Shown: piece by piece, positions 28,860 through 39,655 of the stretch
How positions within the stretch are numbered: the first letter of the stretch is position 1
How the letters are laid out: each line of letters opens with the position of its first letter
NCBI GenBank assembly: GCA_036924085.1
Contig: JAVGWX010000006.1
Span: 41,631,746-41,695,745, forward strand
Length of the DNA: 64,000 bases
Direction: 5' to 3'
From: Ariolimax columbianus
Lineage: Eukaryota > Mollusca > Gastropoda > Stylommatophora > Arionidae
Made by a program: the position numbers and the translations under genes
Notes under the pieces: model-generated
Databases searched by the model: none
What the model saw: the letters and a program-made list of their open reading frames with translations, nothing else
Told to the model about the DNA's origin: nothing

Positions 28860-29255
28860 GTGAGGGGTGGTGGTGTGTTTACATCTCAATGGAGGCTGCA
28901 GTTTTCACAATCCCAACGTTCCTGGTTTGATTCCCACTTGTGTCCAGTTTGGCAGACACTGGGCTTTTTTCTCGGGCTAATGCTCCTTCACGTACGGAAA
29001 GTAATGGCAACCTACCGTACTGCATACTTGCCAAGAAACATATACCAGTCAAATAGGTGGCGGTTGTAAGAAGCTACGTTCTGTAAAAAGACATGCGACT
29101 TACTACTAACTGTTTTACCCTGAGCTTCCTGAAATAGTTAAGCAAGTCAGCCAACCCGTTCCTTAGCCCAAATTTTCTTACCATAAAATCCGCCTACATT
29201 AAACTTTCCTATAGAACTCTAAAATAATGTTAGATACAACAACAACAACAAATAT
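28860..29255 (+). mobile_element. SINE E in duplication copy 1, ending near an (AAC)n run
   Basis: A box B-like GGTTTGATTCCCAC follows a tRNA-like segment. The body GTGTCCAGTTTGGCAGACAC, then GTAATGGCAACCTACCGT and GGCGGTTGTAAGAAGCTACG matches 44050-44262 and the other duplication copy at 38908-39303. An (AAC)n run lies at 29234-29248. Confidence 0.7.
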
Positions 29256-29427
29256 ATAACTGTTTATGCATTACTTTTGCCAGAGATTACACGTGGTTAA
29301 CACAAAATGAGAGAAAACAGACGAGCTGAAGGTAAATAATGTCATTTACGAAAAAAACAAAAACATATTGCAAAACACGAGAAGCAGATGAACAAGAATT
29401 GCAGAAGTTATACTGTGGATTTTTTGC

Positions 29428-29712
29428 AGAGTAAGAAGCTTAATTCAGAGTAAGAAGCTTAATTCAGAGTAAGAAGCTTAATTCAGAGTAAGAAGCTTAA
29501 TTCAGAGTAAGAAGCTTAATTCAGAGTAAGAAGCTTAATTCAGAGTAAGAAGCTTAATTCAGAGTAAGAAGCTTAAATCAGAGTAAGAAGCTTAATTCAG
29601 AGTAAGAAGCTTAATTCAGAGTAAGAAGCTTAATTCAGAGTAAGAAGCTTAATTCAGAGTAAGAAGCTTAATTCAGAGTAAGAAGCTTAATTCAGAGTAA
29701 GAAGCTTAATTG
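29428..29712. repeat. 19-bp minisatellite, ~15 copies, duplication copy 1
   Basis: Units AGAGTAAGAAGCTTAATTC repeat with an exact 19-bp period; one unit reads CTTAAATC (29575). The duplicate array at 39419-39655 has ~12 units and keeps the same single variant, with a different number of units on each side. Bases 29736-30511 have no recognised feature. Confidence 0.97.
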
Positions 29713-30511
29713 AGAAGTTGAAATGATTTAGCAAATGATGACCACTGCAGCTCTTGCGCTGCTCATTATCTTGATCCCGTTTACACCATTCAGATCGCTT
29801 ACTGTGTATGAGTGCCTCATCACCGCATTGTGATCGGAGTCTTCTGTAAATGTTCGCAGGTTTCACGTTCTATCACAAAAAAACAACTTCATCACAACAC
29901 GCTGTTCCATGCAAGCACTAACAGTGTTGTCTGCCATTTATATTTATCTGTCTCGTGACTGGTCCATGACAAGATGTCCTTATAGTAGTAATAGAACACA
30001 AGTGCCACTAACTAATGGAAGTAGTTTCAGTATGCTATTTAGGTAGAACTAGATCAAAAAGTCCCGGTTTGATATGAACGCCCCTCGCAGTAGAAAACAG
30101 AATTAGCAGCGGGACGTTGTGGAAAAACTGTGTCTCTATCGACAATCAACATGTTTATCAAACAGGAAGAATAATGATTTCAATATCAACGAACATTAAA
30201 TATAATTATTATGCACCTTTCACAGATATATCGTTTCATGCAATTAGAAAATCGGTTTTTAAATTCCTCCGAGGATTAAGGCTACAAATGAAGACATATT
30301 GCATGTATTAGATTTTGTTTTACATTACGCAATCAATTCGTTTAATACCGGTTATTTTATGATGTATTGCTGCGTCTCTACTTCTATGTTTCATAAAAAT
30401 GTTTGTAACAATTGCTCTACTTTCGATTCGTCAATTCTTATATTTCCTTCAAGTGTTTTATATTCTCTGGTTTTTTGTTCTCTACAATTTCGTTCTGTTA
30501 TGTTTGTGTTT

Positions 30512-30870
30512 AGCTTCGGTGTTTTAGTTACAGTTATTATCTTCTGTGTTTTAGTTATAATTTATATCTTGGGTGTTTTAGTTATAATTTTTATCTTGGG
30601 TGTTTTAGTTAAGGTTTTTATCTTGTGTGTTTTAGTTATAACTTTTATCTTCTGTGTTTTAGTCACAGTTCTTATCTTGTGTGCTTTAGTTAAGGTTTTT
30701 ATCTTGTATGTTTTAGTTACAGTTGTTTTCTTGTATGTTTTAGTTAAGGTTTTTATCTTGTATGTTTAAGTTACAGTTTTTATATTGTATGTTTTAGTTA
30801 AGGTTTTTATATTGTATGATTTAGTTAAGGTTTTTATTTTGTATGTTTTAGTTACGGTTTTTAAATTGTG
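30512..30870. repeat. ~27-bp T-rich minisatellite, ~13 copies
   Basis: Units follow TGTTTTAGTTAAGG then TTTTTATCTTGTG with frequent substitutions. Val/Leu/Ile-rich frames in it look like membrane segments but are caused by the repeat. Confidence 0.9.
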
Positions 30871-30874
30871 TGAA

Positions 30875-31070
30875 ATATTGTATTAGTCAGAGCGTGGTGA
30901 ATACTTAGAATGCATTGCCACAGGAAATAGTGAAGGCAGGCTAAATTTATGCATTTAAGAATAGGTTGGATACGCCTAGTCTTTAGATCACGTGCAGTAG
31001 AAGAAACTGGTTGTATACTGACTCTACACCAGTATAAAGAAGTTAAGTTAAGATGCCTACGAAGAATATT
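30875..31070 (+). mobile_element. CR1/L2-like LINE 3'-end remnant
   Basis: TTAGTCAGAGCGTGGTGAAT, GGAATGCATTGCCACAGGAA-like sequence and ACACCAGTATAAAGAAGTTA match 5606-5800 and the reverse complement of 46010-46190. Decoded it is a degraded SQRVVN..NALPQEIVKAG terminus. It lies tail to tail with the LINE at 31155-32110. Confidence 0.75.
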
Positions 31071-31154
31071 TGGGTTGACTCGGTTCGATAAGTTTGCTAC
31101 TGTGCAAGAACTAGGCAGCTGACAGTAGATAAGATGGGTAACGACAACGCGTTT

Positions 31155-32110
31155 GTGTTGGATAAGACATCTCTTTCTCTTTCGCCTTTTATCACACAGG
31201 GGTGCTTTGGCCATCAACAAACACTCGCCAAGCATCTCTGTCAAATGTAATCTTTTCCACTTCCTTCCAGCTTTTTCTAGTTTTGTTACTTCCGCCTCCA
31301 GATCTCGTCTCGATGTATTCCTTGGTCTTCCTATGCCTCTCTTTCCCTGAGAGTTCCATGACAGAGATTGGCTGGTGATACTGGCATACGGCTTTCTTAA
31401 TGTATGACCCATCCATCTCCACTTTCTTCCTAAGATTACATGTTTCAATTTACCTTGTCCCGCTCTTTCCCACATTCTGTCGTTTGCAACTTTGTCAAAC
31501 AATTTTATACCAAGAATCTTTCTCAAGCATCTGTTGACAAAACCCTGCAGTCTCCTGTCATTGCCTTTGGTCATCCTCCAGGTTTCCACTCCATACAGCA
31601 GGACTGGCTTCACATTTGAATTAAAAATCCGTATTTTTGTCTTCCTTCTTATTTCCTTGGAGTTCCTTATGGGTTTCAACATTCCGAATGCAACTCTTGC
31701 TTTGTGAATCATTGTTTTTATATCCTCATCTATCCCTCCTTCCTTGTTGATGATATTTCCTAGGTATGTAAATACCTATACCTCTTGCAGTGACGTTCCT
31801 CTCAGCCGGGTTCTGTGTTTTCTGCATTGACCCTAATTATTTTGTCTGTTCCTCATGGATCTTCAAACGGACTTCTTTAGATGTAAAATCCAGTCTTTCC
31901 AGTTTTCTTTGCATTTGGCTTTGGCTGTGGAATAGAAAGGTTCTATCAACCGCAAAATCCAGGTCATTGAGCTGTTTATTCAAGGTCCACTGGATTCTTT
32001 TTCTCTCATTTTTTAGTTACTTTCACAATCCAGTTCACTCCCAGGATGAACAGGAAAGGCGACAGTAAACCCTGTCATACCCCTAATTTAATTTTGAATG
32101 GCTCTGTGAA
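31155..32110 (-). pseudogene. LINE C-terminal half (RT palm end to C-terminus)
   Basis: A minus-strand frame of about 180 codons reads HKARVAFGMLKPIRNSKEI, KTKIRIFNSNVKPVLLYGVE TW, CLRKILGIKLFDKVAND, WRWMGHTLRK, GKRGIGRPRNTSRRDLEAE and DRDAWRVFVDGQSTP. These are the ordered landmarks of a LINE C-terminus. Upstream (31713-32110) broken frames retain INVNK-like and core RT pieces. The 5' half is absent. Confidence 0.85.
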
Positions 32111-32339
32111 CTGGATAAAACATACTTTGCATAAATGAGACAAAGACATAGAGACTCAGTTGCTATTCTGGAAAGCAAAAGGCAAGAGCTTTAGAAGCTA
32201 TTCAAAAAATTCTTGGCGAAGGCAGCATGAGCGTTGTAGGGCAAACGTATCAAATGTTAAAGATGAAAGTGACAGACACACTAGGTATGTGTTAGTCGGA
32301 AATCTATGCTTGGCTTTGATAGATCGATTTGAAAGCTCA

Positions 32340-32775
32340 GTTCTGTTTGCCTTATCGCTTTCCATTTACTTTCTATATTTCAGTTTTATCTACATTTACT
32401 TTCTATATTTCCGTTTTATCTACATTTACTTTCTATATTTCAGTTTTATCTACATTAACTTTCTATATTTCAGTTTTATCTACAATTACTTTCTATATTT
32501 CAGTTTCATCTACATTTGCTCTCTCTGTTTCAGCTGCATCTACATGTACTTTCTATGTTTCAGTTGCATCTACATTTCCTTTCTGTGTTTCAGTTACATC
32601 TACATTTACTTTCTATGTTTCAGTTGGATCTACATTTACTCTCTATGTTTCAGTTGCAGCTATGTATAATTTCTTTGTTTTAGGTGCATCTACGTGTTCT
32701 TTTTATGTTTCAGTTAAATCTACATGTAATTTATCTGTTTCAGTTGCATCTACATTTGCTTTCTTAAATTATTTT
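32340..32775. repeat. 30-bp minisatellite, ~14 copies
   Basis: Units follow TACATTTACTTTCTATATTT then CAGTTTTATC; the right half of the array changes to CAGTTGCATC units, so the array has two sequence blocks. Because 30 is divisible by three, two plus-strand frames remain open and resemble hydrophobic proteins. These are artefacts. Bases 32776-33179 show no recognised feature. Confidence 0.95.
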
Positions 32776-33179
32776 CATTTGCGCTTCAATTAAATGTTTA
32801 TTTTACTTTCGATATCTGTACAATATTAGATACATAGTGTACAATGTGGCTTCCCTTTATGGATCTCTCAATTTCCATCTAATTTGCACATGGACACGGC
32901 TGGTTTCCACAAATTTAGATGTAATTTCTGCGGTAATCCTGGTATGCATTCAAGCACAGCACGTGCCATATTAATCAATTAATCAATCAATAATCCCTTA
33001 GCTTGCTAGGGTCGTGAAAGGGGGGGTGGTGGGTGGGTGACACGATGGAATCATCAACTAACTTAGTGTTCCATAGTACTCTATCCTCAAACATGCGGTA
33101 GAGTGCTGACAAATCCTTTTTGCTTAATTTTACGTTCCTATGCCATATATTGAAATGTCGTATACATTCGTCTCTTGTC

Positions 33180-33430
33180 TTTCTCATCGGGACGGCTTTA
33201 GGTCTTGTTGCATTCCATCCCTCCATCTCATTGATGGACGTTCAGGTAGGCGATAAAAGAGTGTAGGACCACAATAGCGTCCCTTTATGTGTGTATTCAT
33301 TGTCATGCATGCGCACCACCTGGCTAGTCTAGAGTAGGTGGACTGTGGTACTTCTGACTGTAGCAAGCTCGCCACTTTGGGGATTACAGTGTAGGTCCTC
33401 ACTTCGTTCAACAGACTGATTTGATACAAG
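33180..33430 (-). mobile_element. Possible LINE C-terminal remnant
   Basis: The minus strand reads SRLARWCACMT, LFYRLPERPSMRWRDGMQQD with a weak resemblance to the WxGHxxRM...GRxxxRWxDxVxxDL layout of LINE C-termini. Too degraded to assign to a family. Confidence 0.35.
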
Positions 33431-33439
33431 GACATGAGG

Positions 33440-34055
33440 CTGGGTCTTGATCAGTATGCTTCACCTGGCCCTGATTATTCTTCGCTCCCACTTTGATCAG
33501 TATGGTGCACCTGGCCCTGATTATTCTTCGCTCACACTTTGATCAGTATGGTTCACCAGGCCCTGATTATTCTTCGCTCCCACTTTGATCAGTATGGTTC
33601 ACCTGGCCCTGATTATTCTTCGCTCCCACTTTAATCAGTATGCTTCACCTGGCCCTGATTATTCTTCGCTTCCACTTTGATCAGTATGCTTCACCTGGCC
33701 CTGATTATTCTTCGCTCCCACTTTGATCAGTATGCTTTACCTGGCCCTGATTATTCTTCGCTCCCACTTTGATCAGTATGTTTCACAGGGCCTTGCTTAC
33801 TCTTCGACCTCACCTTGATCGATATGTTTCACCTGGCATTGATTACTCTTCGCCGGTAGTTTGATCAGTATGTTTCACCTATCCCTAACTGCTCTTCGCT
33901 CCAACTTTTATCAGTATGTTTCACCTATCCCTGATTACTCTTCGCTCCCACTTTGATCGGTACTTTTCACCTATACCTGACTGCTTTTCGCTTCCACTTT
34001 GATCAGTATGTTTCACCTATCCCTGACTGCTCTTCGCTCCCACTTTGATCAGTAT
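33440..34055. repeat. 46-bp minisatellite, left part, ~13 copies
   Basis: Units read TTTGATCAGTATGCTTCACC, TGGCCCTGATTATTC, TTCGCTCCCAC; the right third shifts to CTATCCCTGACTGC variants. The array is interrupted at 34055/34056 by a solo LTR and resumes at 35333. GATCAGTAT...CTGxCCCTGA is shared with the 37-bp array at 13958-14790, so the two arrays share an ancestor. Confidence 0.95.
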
Positions 34056-35332
34056 TGTAACAGTTCCAGCCTGAGCATAAGCGCTTAGAGCAGGGGTAAT
34101 GTGGTCGCCGACTCTGAGAACAAAGGTACCTGAATGTGTGCCAAGGTCACTCTCCGTCTCGACACTACGCCAAGGTAACTCACCGTCTCGATACTAAGTC
34201 AACAAAGAAAAACAGAAAATTGGGGGAAAGAATGTGTCTAGTACAGGTAGGGGCTAGGTGCTGACCACTCTGGCGTTCCGATTTGGCTACTGTGGGATTA
34301 GTGACAGTCAGAGGAGAGCTTAGCTTGCTGCGACATTTTGAGTGACAGGAATTAAGAGTGATTCGTGCCACAAACAACTGAATGGAAGTGGATCCAAACT
34401 AAGTGATGGCTGGAGCAGATATCTCCCAGAGGTTGATTGGACAGCCGTGATACTGCTTGAGACAATATAATACTAGACAAAGTTTAACTCAAGCAGTCTG
34501 GCCATGGAGGGAGAGAAAGAGAGAGAGAGAGAGAGAGAGGGGCGGGGGGGGGGGGAGAGACAGACAGAATTTAGCTAGGAGTCTGTTTAGCTCGCTGACT
34601 TTATAGAAGAACGATTGATAGGCTGTTTGACGAATGTTAGTGAGATAGAATGGAATACAGTGTGGCTCAACCAGCATACGCCTTTGAGTATTGGCCAGTC
34701 GCTCTATAAGGTGTGTGTTTGGCGCCCTGTGTCTAGAAGAGATCTGAATGTGTGTTGTACGTGCAGGACACCTTGTGAACGATGCATGTCCTTAATAGTT
34801 ACACGAGTGTACAGATCGACTAGGAGAGATCTTGATGTGTGTGTGGTGTGTGTGAAGGACATCGACGGAACGATGTATTTTCCAGAGTGTGTGTATACGC
34901 AGATCGATTTAGTGTGTGATCACATGTGAGTATACGTTGAATAGATTTAGTGTATTATGTCAAGATCACCCGCCTGAGGAAATCTGAGTGTGAGTGAATG
35001 CACAGAATACGATCGTGAAGACTTTGAGAGTGTGTTGAGGGTGCAGATAAGGGGAGGGGAGTATGCGGCTAGAGCTGGGTTGGGGTAGTCTGGAGCAACA
35101 ATCAATAGCGTATGCTTATAAACTCCGAGTATCTATTTAGATAAGATGCATTTCTTGTGTTGTTTGTAATCTCATTGCACTCACTTTAATAGTTGTTGTA
35201 TGAATATTATGTAATAAATTTGCCACCTGCTGCGTGCTATGTTATTTTATGTGTGTGCTCATGAATGATGTGGATACATTTGGTAACATTCTAGATAGAA
35301 AAAATCCCAGTGAAAACCTGGACTCTGCTACA
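34056..35332 (+). mobile_element. Solo LTR, 1,277 bp, with 4-bp TSD
   Basis: The element begins TGTAACAG and ends CTGCTACA, giving TG...CA ends with an imperfect inverted terminus. It is flanked by GTAT at 34052-34055 and 35333-35336. Removing it with one GTAT restores the 46-bp tandem unit exactly, which proves insertion. A TATA-like CTATAAG is at 34704 and AATAAA is at 35213, in LTR order (promoter then polyadenylation signal), so I assign the plus strand. No gag-pol sequence follows, so it is a solo LTR from LTR-LTR recombination or a non-autonomous element. 4-bp duplications fit Ty3/Gypsy-like or BEL-like families; I cannot choose. Confidence 0.92.
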
Positions 35333-35410
35333 GTATGTTTTACCTATCCCTGACTGCTCTCCGCTCCAACTTTGATCAGTATGTTTCACCTGGCCCTGAT
35401 TACTCGTAGC
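35333..35410. repeat. 46-bp minisatellite, right remnant after LTR insertion
   Basis: GTATGTTTTACCTATCCCTG continues the unit broken at 34055, followed by one further unit (TTTGATCAGTATGTTTCACC, TGGCCCTGATTACTC). Bases 35411-36014 hold no recognised feature. Confidence 0.95.
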
Positions 35411-36014
35411 ACCCTATACTACTAGAACGTATAATTCTGTGATTTCTGCGCGACCGCTGCTCCTTCAATATGTACTTCTGCTGACATTTCTTTAAAAAGT
35501 CGATCCGCCCTTTTGTATCTTTCTCTTTCTCTCAAGCATTGATGTTTTGTATTAAAAACTCAAGCGGCACATTAATATACATCCCATGAAAGGCAACTAA
35601 GAAAAGTAGTGAATGTATGTAGATCCTCTCCATTTAAAGCACAAAGCAGGAGAAGCCCTAACTGTGGTAGCGTGTACGTGCTTCGGTGCCGGCGTGTTGG
35701 AACACAGCCAACGGAAGTAGTGGCAGCAATCTCAATTCGTGCAATCAAGATTGTTTACATCTCAGTAGGAGGCACAGAGTAGTTGCATGGCTTCCTAGCA
35801 AAACTCGTCATGTAATTGCCAAGTTACGATCCTGTGTATTCAGCTAGAAACGTGTTTAACCCATCGCCTTGTTTTCTAAGGTCTAGTGCTCTGCATTGTA
35901 TTTTGCGCTTTAATGCACTGTGCACCCAACTTCACCACAAATATGTTTTGCACAATTGTTATTTGCTAATTATTACCAAAAAAATACGTGGAGAAAATGT
36001 GAGAAGGAGCTAAC

Positions 36015-36120
36015 ATTAAAAAATTACAGCTGGAGAGAGGCAGAAAAAGCAGCCCAGGACCGTGTCCACTGGCGATATGTTGTCGATGGCCTATGCACTG
36101 AGAGGAGCGACGAACTTTGA
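36015..36120 (+). mobile_element. LINE C-terminal remnant
   Basis: Reads SWREAEKAAQDRVHWRYVVD then GLCTERSDEL and a stop: the typical AxDRxxWRxxVxxL end of a CR1/RTE-like LINE protein. About 100 bp survive. Confidence 0.75.
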
Positions 36121-36224
36121 TTGATTAATTGGTTGACTAATTGTGGCGAGCAAGGATGGGGTGAAGCGAATTATCGTCCCCGCCTAACAAAAACAACGAC
36201 CATAAATAACGAGATAGATAAGAA

Positions 36225-36930
36225 AAAAGGGAGGCGGCGGAATCTACATCATACACCCTAACGGCAACATAGAAAACTACTCCATATCAGAAAGAGATAC
36301 TTGTACTAATTTCCGAGCTAAGGCAACAACGCTACAATATGCATCAACTCAAATAGTCTCAGTCAAACCACAACTACTCGAAAAACGGTCGTTCTAACAG
36401 ACTCCAGACGCGTATTCCAAGTCCTTTCAAGACAAAATAAGATTGACTCTTAATGAAATAAAATATCACTTTGGGTTGCTGCCCCAATAAGCAGATTTAG
36501 TTAATTCAGGCCCACTTGTGGGATCCCTGGAAACAGAAGGCAGATCAGCTTGAATGATCCATGAACATTGAAATAGAAAGTCCAGCACAAAGAATGCAAA
36601 CCAGAAAATGACTACATAGACAAACTTTAGAGAGATGACCAGACAAAGATCTTCCGACTCAGAACAGAACATTGCAAACGCAAGGCCCACCTACACAAAA
36701 TGTGTCTTAGAGACACTGCCACGTGCGATTGCGAAGCGTTCAAGCAAACACCAGAACTATCTTGCAGGACTGCTCCCCTTATTCAACCGAAAGAGCGACC
36801 ATGCTTGGAAAACTGTTGACGGCCACCGAAGATCTGAAAGGAACTGTCTCCTTCATGAACCTCAGACGGCTAGAAGTAAAGCATCATACGAAGACGCAAA
36901 AATACATCAACACTGGCAGTAGTTCTCCTT
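36225..36930 (+). pseudogene. J2 Jockey-like LINE, RNase H domain and C-terminus
   Basis: Starts with GGIYIIHPNGNIENYSISE and CTNFRAKATTLQYA (around the RNase H Glu), then a broken segment corresponding to LTDxxxVL, then a shifted CGIPGN piece (His region), then IFRLRTEHC, HKMCLRDTATCDCEAFKQTP. The first catalytic Asp region is lost at the 5' edge. Related minus-strand fragments are at 24295-24900 and 42515-43010. Multiple stops; inactive. Confidence 0.75.
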
Positions 36931-37309
36931 TTAAATTATCTTTCACTCTTCTTCTAAACATTACTCTACTATCATTTCTGCTGCTTCCTGTTCAGTTATT
37001 ACACTACACTAATATTCTCAAACCGTGGTTTTTGAAAATCTGTGAAACATATGCCTTTTTAGTGCTGTTTTTATTGATTTTGTCCTTGATAAATACTTTT
37101 CCCTTCTAGATATATCAGTAATCGTCGATATCTCAATTGATAAAACTCTGTCGTCATGGCTTTTTTTTCCATTGCAGAGGTCAGTGTGTTTCAGTGTTGC
37201 TGATTTTTAGGGCAGAAAAAATATAGTTGCTTACCACGACAGTCAGTGCGCTGTGTGCAGGCTAGGCTTATATTTTATCCTCATTGGCCTATACCTCGGC
37301 TTCCTAGTA

Positions 37310-37555
37310 ACCTTTCCTGGAAACAGGCTGTTTTCATGATAGTCTGACTAACTGAGAGACGGATCGATGTGATCCCCGTAGTAGTGAGTGACACGCAGAT
37401 GAAGCCAAGTATAGCACAACCGCCTGGAGGACCCCGGTCAACCTTCATCAGCACGCTCGGGATTTGAGGAAAGCTATTGCAACCCGCCCCTTAACTACCT
37501 TTTGAGGGCGCACAAAAGAGTAACCTAATTGTGGGCATTCGCAAACAACAACCTC
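37310..37555 (+). mobile_element. Family D retroposon in duplication copy 2
   Basis: Nearly identical to 27275-27570, with one visible substitution (CGCCCCTTAAC for CGCCACTTAAC). Confidence 0.8.
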
Positions 37556-37615
37556 CTTGGAAGACACAAAAACAATTTTGATCTTACCCGGATTCGAAAC
37601 GGTGTCTTTCCACTG

Positions 37616-37617
<2 letters not shown>

Positions 37618-37646
<29 letters not shown>

Positions 37647-37850
37647 TTCTTCTTCTTCTTCTTCTGTGTTTGTTCTCAATCTCCCACTACCAAGTCCTGA
37701 ACACGGCTTGGCAAGAAGCGAGATGTAGTCCGGAGAACGGAATGCGTTGTGTCGCTAGTTTACAGACTGGCTGCAATATTTGCACCTTTCGGTCCGACAC
37801 ATTCGTTTTCGGCATGTCTTCCTTCTAAATTTCGTTGCCATAACGACTTG
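37618..37850 (-). mobile_element. SVG 3' part in duplication copy 2
   Basis: Same body as 27620-27820. The (GAA)n tail (CTT on the plus strand) is markedly longer here, about 43 bp, which shows tail-length change after the duplication. Confidence 0.75.
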
Positions 37851-37894
37851 ATCACGTCAATCTCATTATTATTTGACAGTCATATTTTGAGTCG

Positions 37895-38217
37895 GTTTTT
37901 TTAATCCGTTTTTAGTCCATTTTTTTAGTCCATTTTTTAGTCCGTTTTTTTTATCCATTTTTTTAGTCCATTTTTTGAGTCCGTATTTTGAGTCAGTTTT
38001 TGAGTCGGTTTTTGAGTCACTTTTTTGAATCCGTTTTTGAGTCCGTTTTTTGAGTCCGTTTTTTGAGTCCGTTTTTGAGTCCGTTTTTGAGTCCGTTTTT
38101 GAGTCCGTTTTACAGTCCGTTTTTTGAGTCCGTTTTTTGAGTCCGTTTTTGAGTCCGTTTTTGAGTCCGTTTTTGAGTCCGTTTTTGAGTCCGTTTTTGA
38201 GTCCGTTTTTTTAGTCC
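37895..38217. repeat. 12-13 bp minisatellite (TTTTTGAGTCCG)n, copy 2
   Basis: Homologous to 27885-28172 with a different arrangement: an extra variant TTTACAGTCCG and several TTTTTTTAGTCC units. Confidence 0.95.
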
Positions 38218-38907
38218 ATTTTGCTATAAACGGTTTTGGTTTGTGTTTATTGTATTTAATCCTGGTGTTATCGGCACCCGAGAAATAACCAAGGAATATC
38301 AAAACAGAAACTTGTCTATCATATGGTAAGAAGGATCGTCATTTTTCTCGTGTTTTTCATGTCATCATTGCTAATTGAGACCAATACAGATTATTCAATG
38401 AATTATGCAATTTTTATTTAGTGTATCAATAGCGGGGTATAGTTTCTCCTGAACAGAGTGGGTGTGGCCACATCCTGATTCACAGATCTACGTTCTGTGG
38501 GTAGTCCTTAAGTTCATGGGCTGCTGTCTTGTCTGTCAAGCCAGAGTAACATAGACTAGTAGTACCCATCCTGGATTTGGTGTACATGTGGTATCTGAAT
38601 CAGGTGTGGCCAGATCGGCGAGGATATATGATTATTTATTATTATTCAATGAATATGTTTTTGCCCATTAATTGTGACGTTTGCTTTTTCCAATGTAACC
38701 CTAGGAAATATTACAGTCTCAGTTTCATTCGACAGACGTTTCTAAGGAGGGTGGTGCGTGTGACCAGCTGCCCTCGGCTGTAGAAAGTAGAAAAAAAAAT
38801 GACAAGAAACATTAAACAAGCTATAGGGAGGTTACTTTTTGCAAATTTATATAATAGAATGTAATGGGCGGAGGATTGATGAGGAAGAGATTGAGGTGGA
38901 CTTGGTT

Positions 38908-39303
38908 GTGAGGGGTGGTGGTGTGTTTACATCTCAATGGAGGCTGCAGTTTTCACAATCCCAACGTTCCTGGTTTGATTCCCACTTGTGTCCAGTTTGG
39001 CAGACACTGGGCTTTTTTCTCGGGCTAATGCTCCTTCACGTACGGAAAGTAATGGCAACCTACCGTACTGCATACTTGCCAAGAAACATATACCAGTCAA
39101 ATAGGTGGCGGTTGTAAGAAGCTACGTTCTGTAAAAAGACATGCGACTTACTACTAACTGTTTTACCCTGAGCTTCCTGAAATAGTTAAGCAAGTCAGCC
39201 AACCCGTTCCTTAGCCCAAATTTTCTTACCATAAAATCCGCCTACATTAAACTTTCCTATAGAACTCTAAAATAATGTTAGATACAACAACAACAACAAA
39301 TAT
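38908..39303 (+). mobile_element. SINE E in duplication copy 2
   Basis: Same sequence as 28860-29255, with a box B-like GGTTTGATTCCCAC and the conserved GGCGGTTGTAAGAAGCTACG. Confidence 0.7.
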
Positions 39304-39418
39304 ATAACTGTTTATGCATTACTTTTGCCAGAGATTACACGTGGTTAACACAAAATGAGAGAAAACAGACGAGCTGAAGGTAAATAATGTCATTTACGAA
39401 AAAAACAAAAACATATTG

Positions 39419-39655
39419 CTTAATTCAGAGTAAGAAGCTTAATTCAGAGTAAGAAGCTTAATTCAGAGTAAGAAGCTTAATTCAGAGTAAGAAGCTTAAT
39501 TCAGAGTAAGAAGCTTAATTCAGAGTAAGAAGCTTAATTCAGAGTAAGAAGCTTAAATCAGAGTAAGAAGCTTAATTCAGAGTAAGAAGCTTAATTCAGA
39601 GTAAGAAGCTTAATTCAGAGTAAGAAGCTTAATTCAGAGTAAGAAGCTTAATTGA
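39419..39655. repeat. 19-bp minisatellite, ~12 copies, duplication copy 2
   Basis: Same AGAGTAAGAAGCTTAATTC unit and the same single CTTAAATC variant as 29428-29712. The left edge joins directly to CATATTGC, so the flanking 55 bp seen in copy 1 are missing. Bases 39678-40084 hold one unrecognised 69-codon frame and no feature I can support. Confidence 0.97.

Larger units (their letters stand above)
26967..29735 (+). repeat. Segmental duplication, copy 1 (~2.77 kb)
   Basis: From TTCTTCTAAACATTACTCTA to GTTGAAATGATTTAGCAAA this segment matches 36949-39677 in direct orientation, about 10 kb apart. Outside tandem arrays only scattered single-base differences are visible. Copy number differs in the (CTT)n run, the 12-13 bp array and the 19-bp array. 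The segment carries a family D copy, an SVG 3' part, two arrays and SINE E, so it is a composite and not one transposon. No target-site duplication or terminal inverted repeat is convincing. Confidence 0.97.

Noticed and set aside
26967..29735. A transposon (Helitron-like or with terminal inverted repeats)
   Set aside because: The outer ends (TTCTTCTAAACATT and the complement of GATTTAGCAAA) are only weakly alike, no target-site duplication is seen at either locus, and the content is a patchwork of other families. A segmental duplication explains it better.
30299..30769. 156-codon hydrophobic frame resembling a membrane protein
   Set aside because: The C-terminal half is the 27-bp T-rich minisatellite; the N-terminal part has no recognisable motif.
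32160..32793. Two overlapping 154-169 codon frames resembling membrane proteins
   Set aside because: Both read through the 30-bp array in different frames; neither has an independent domain.
34615..34929. 104-codon frame inside the solo LTR
   Set aside because: It lies wholly within the LTR downstream of a TATA-like box, has no recognisable domain and no homology that I can name.
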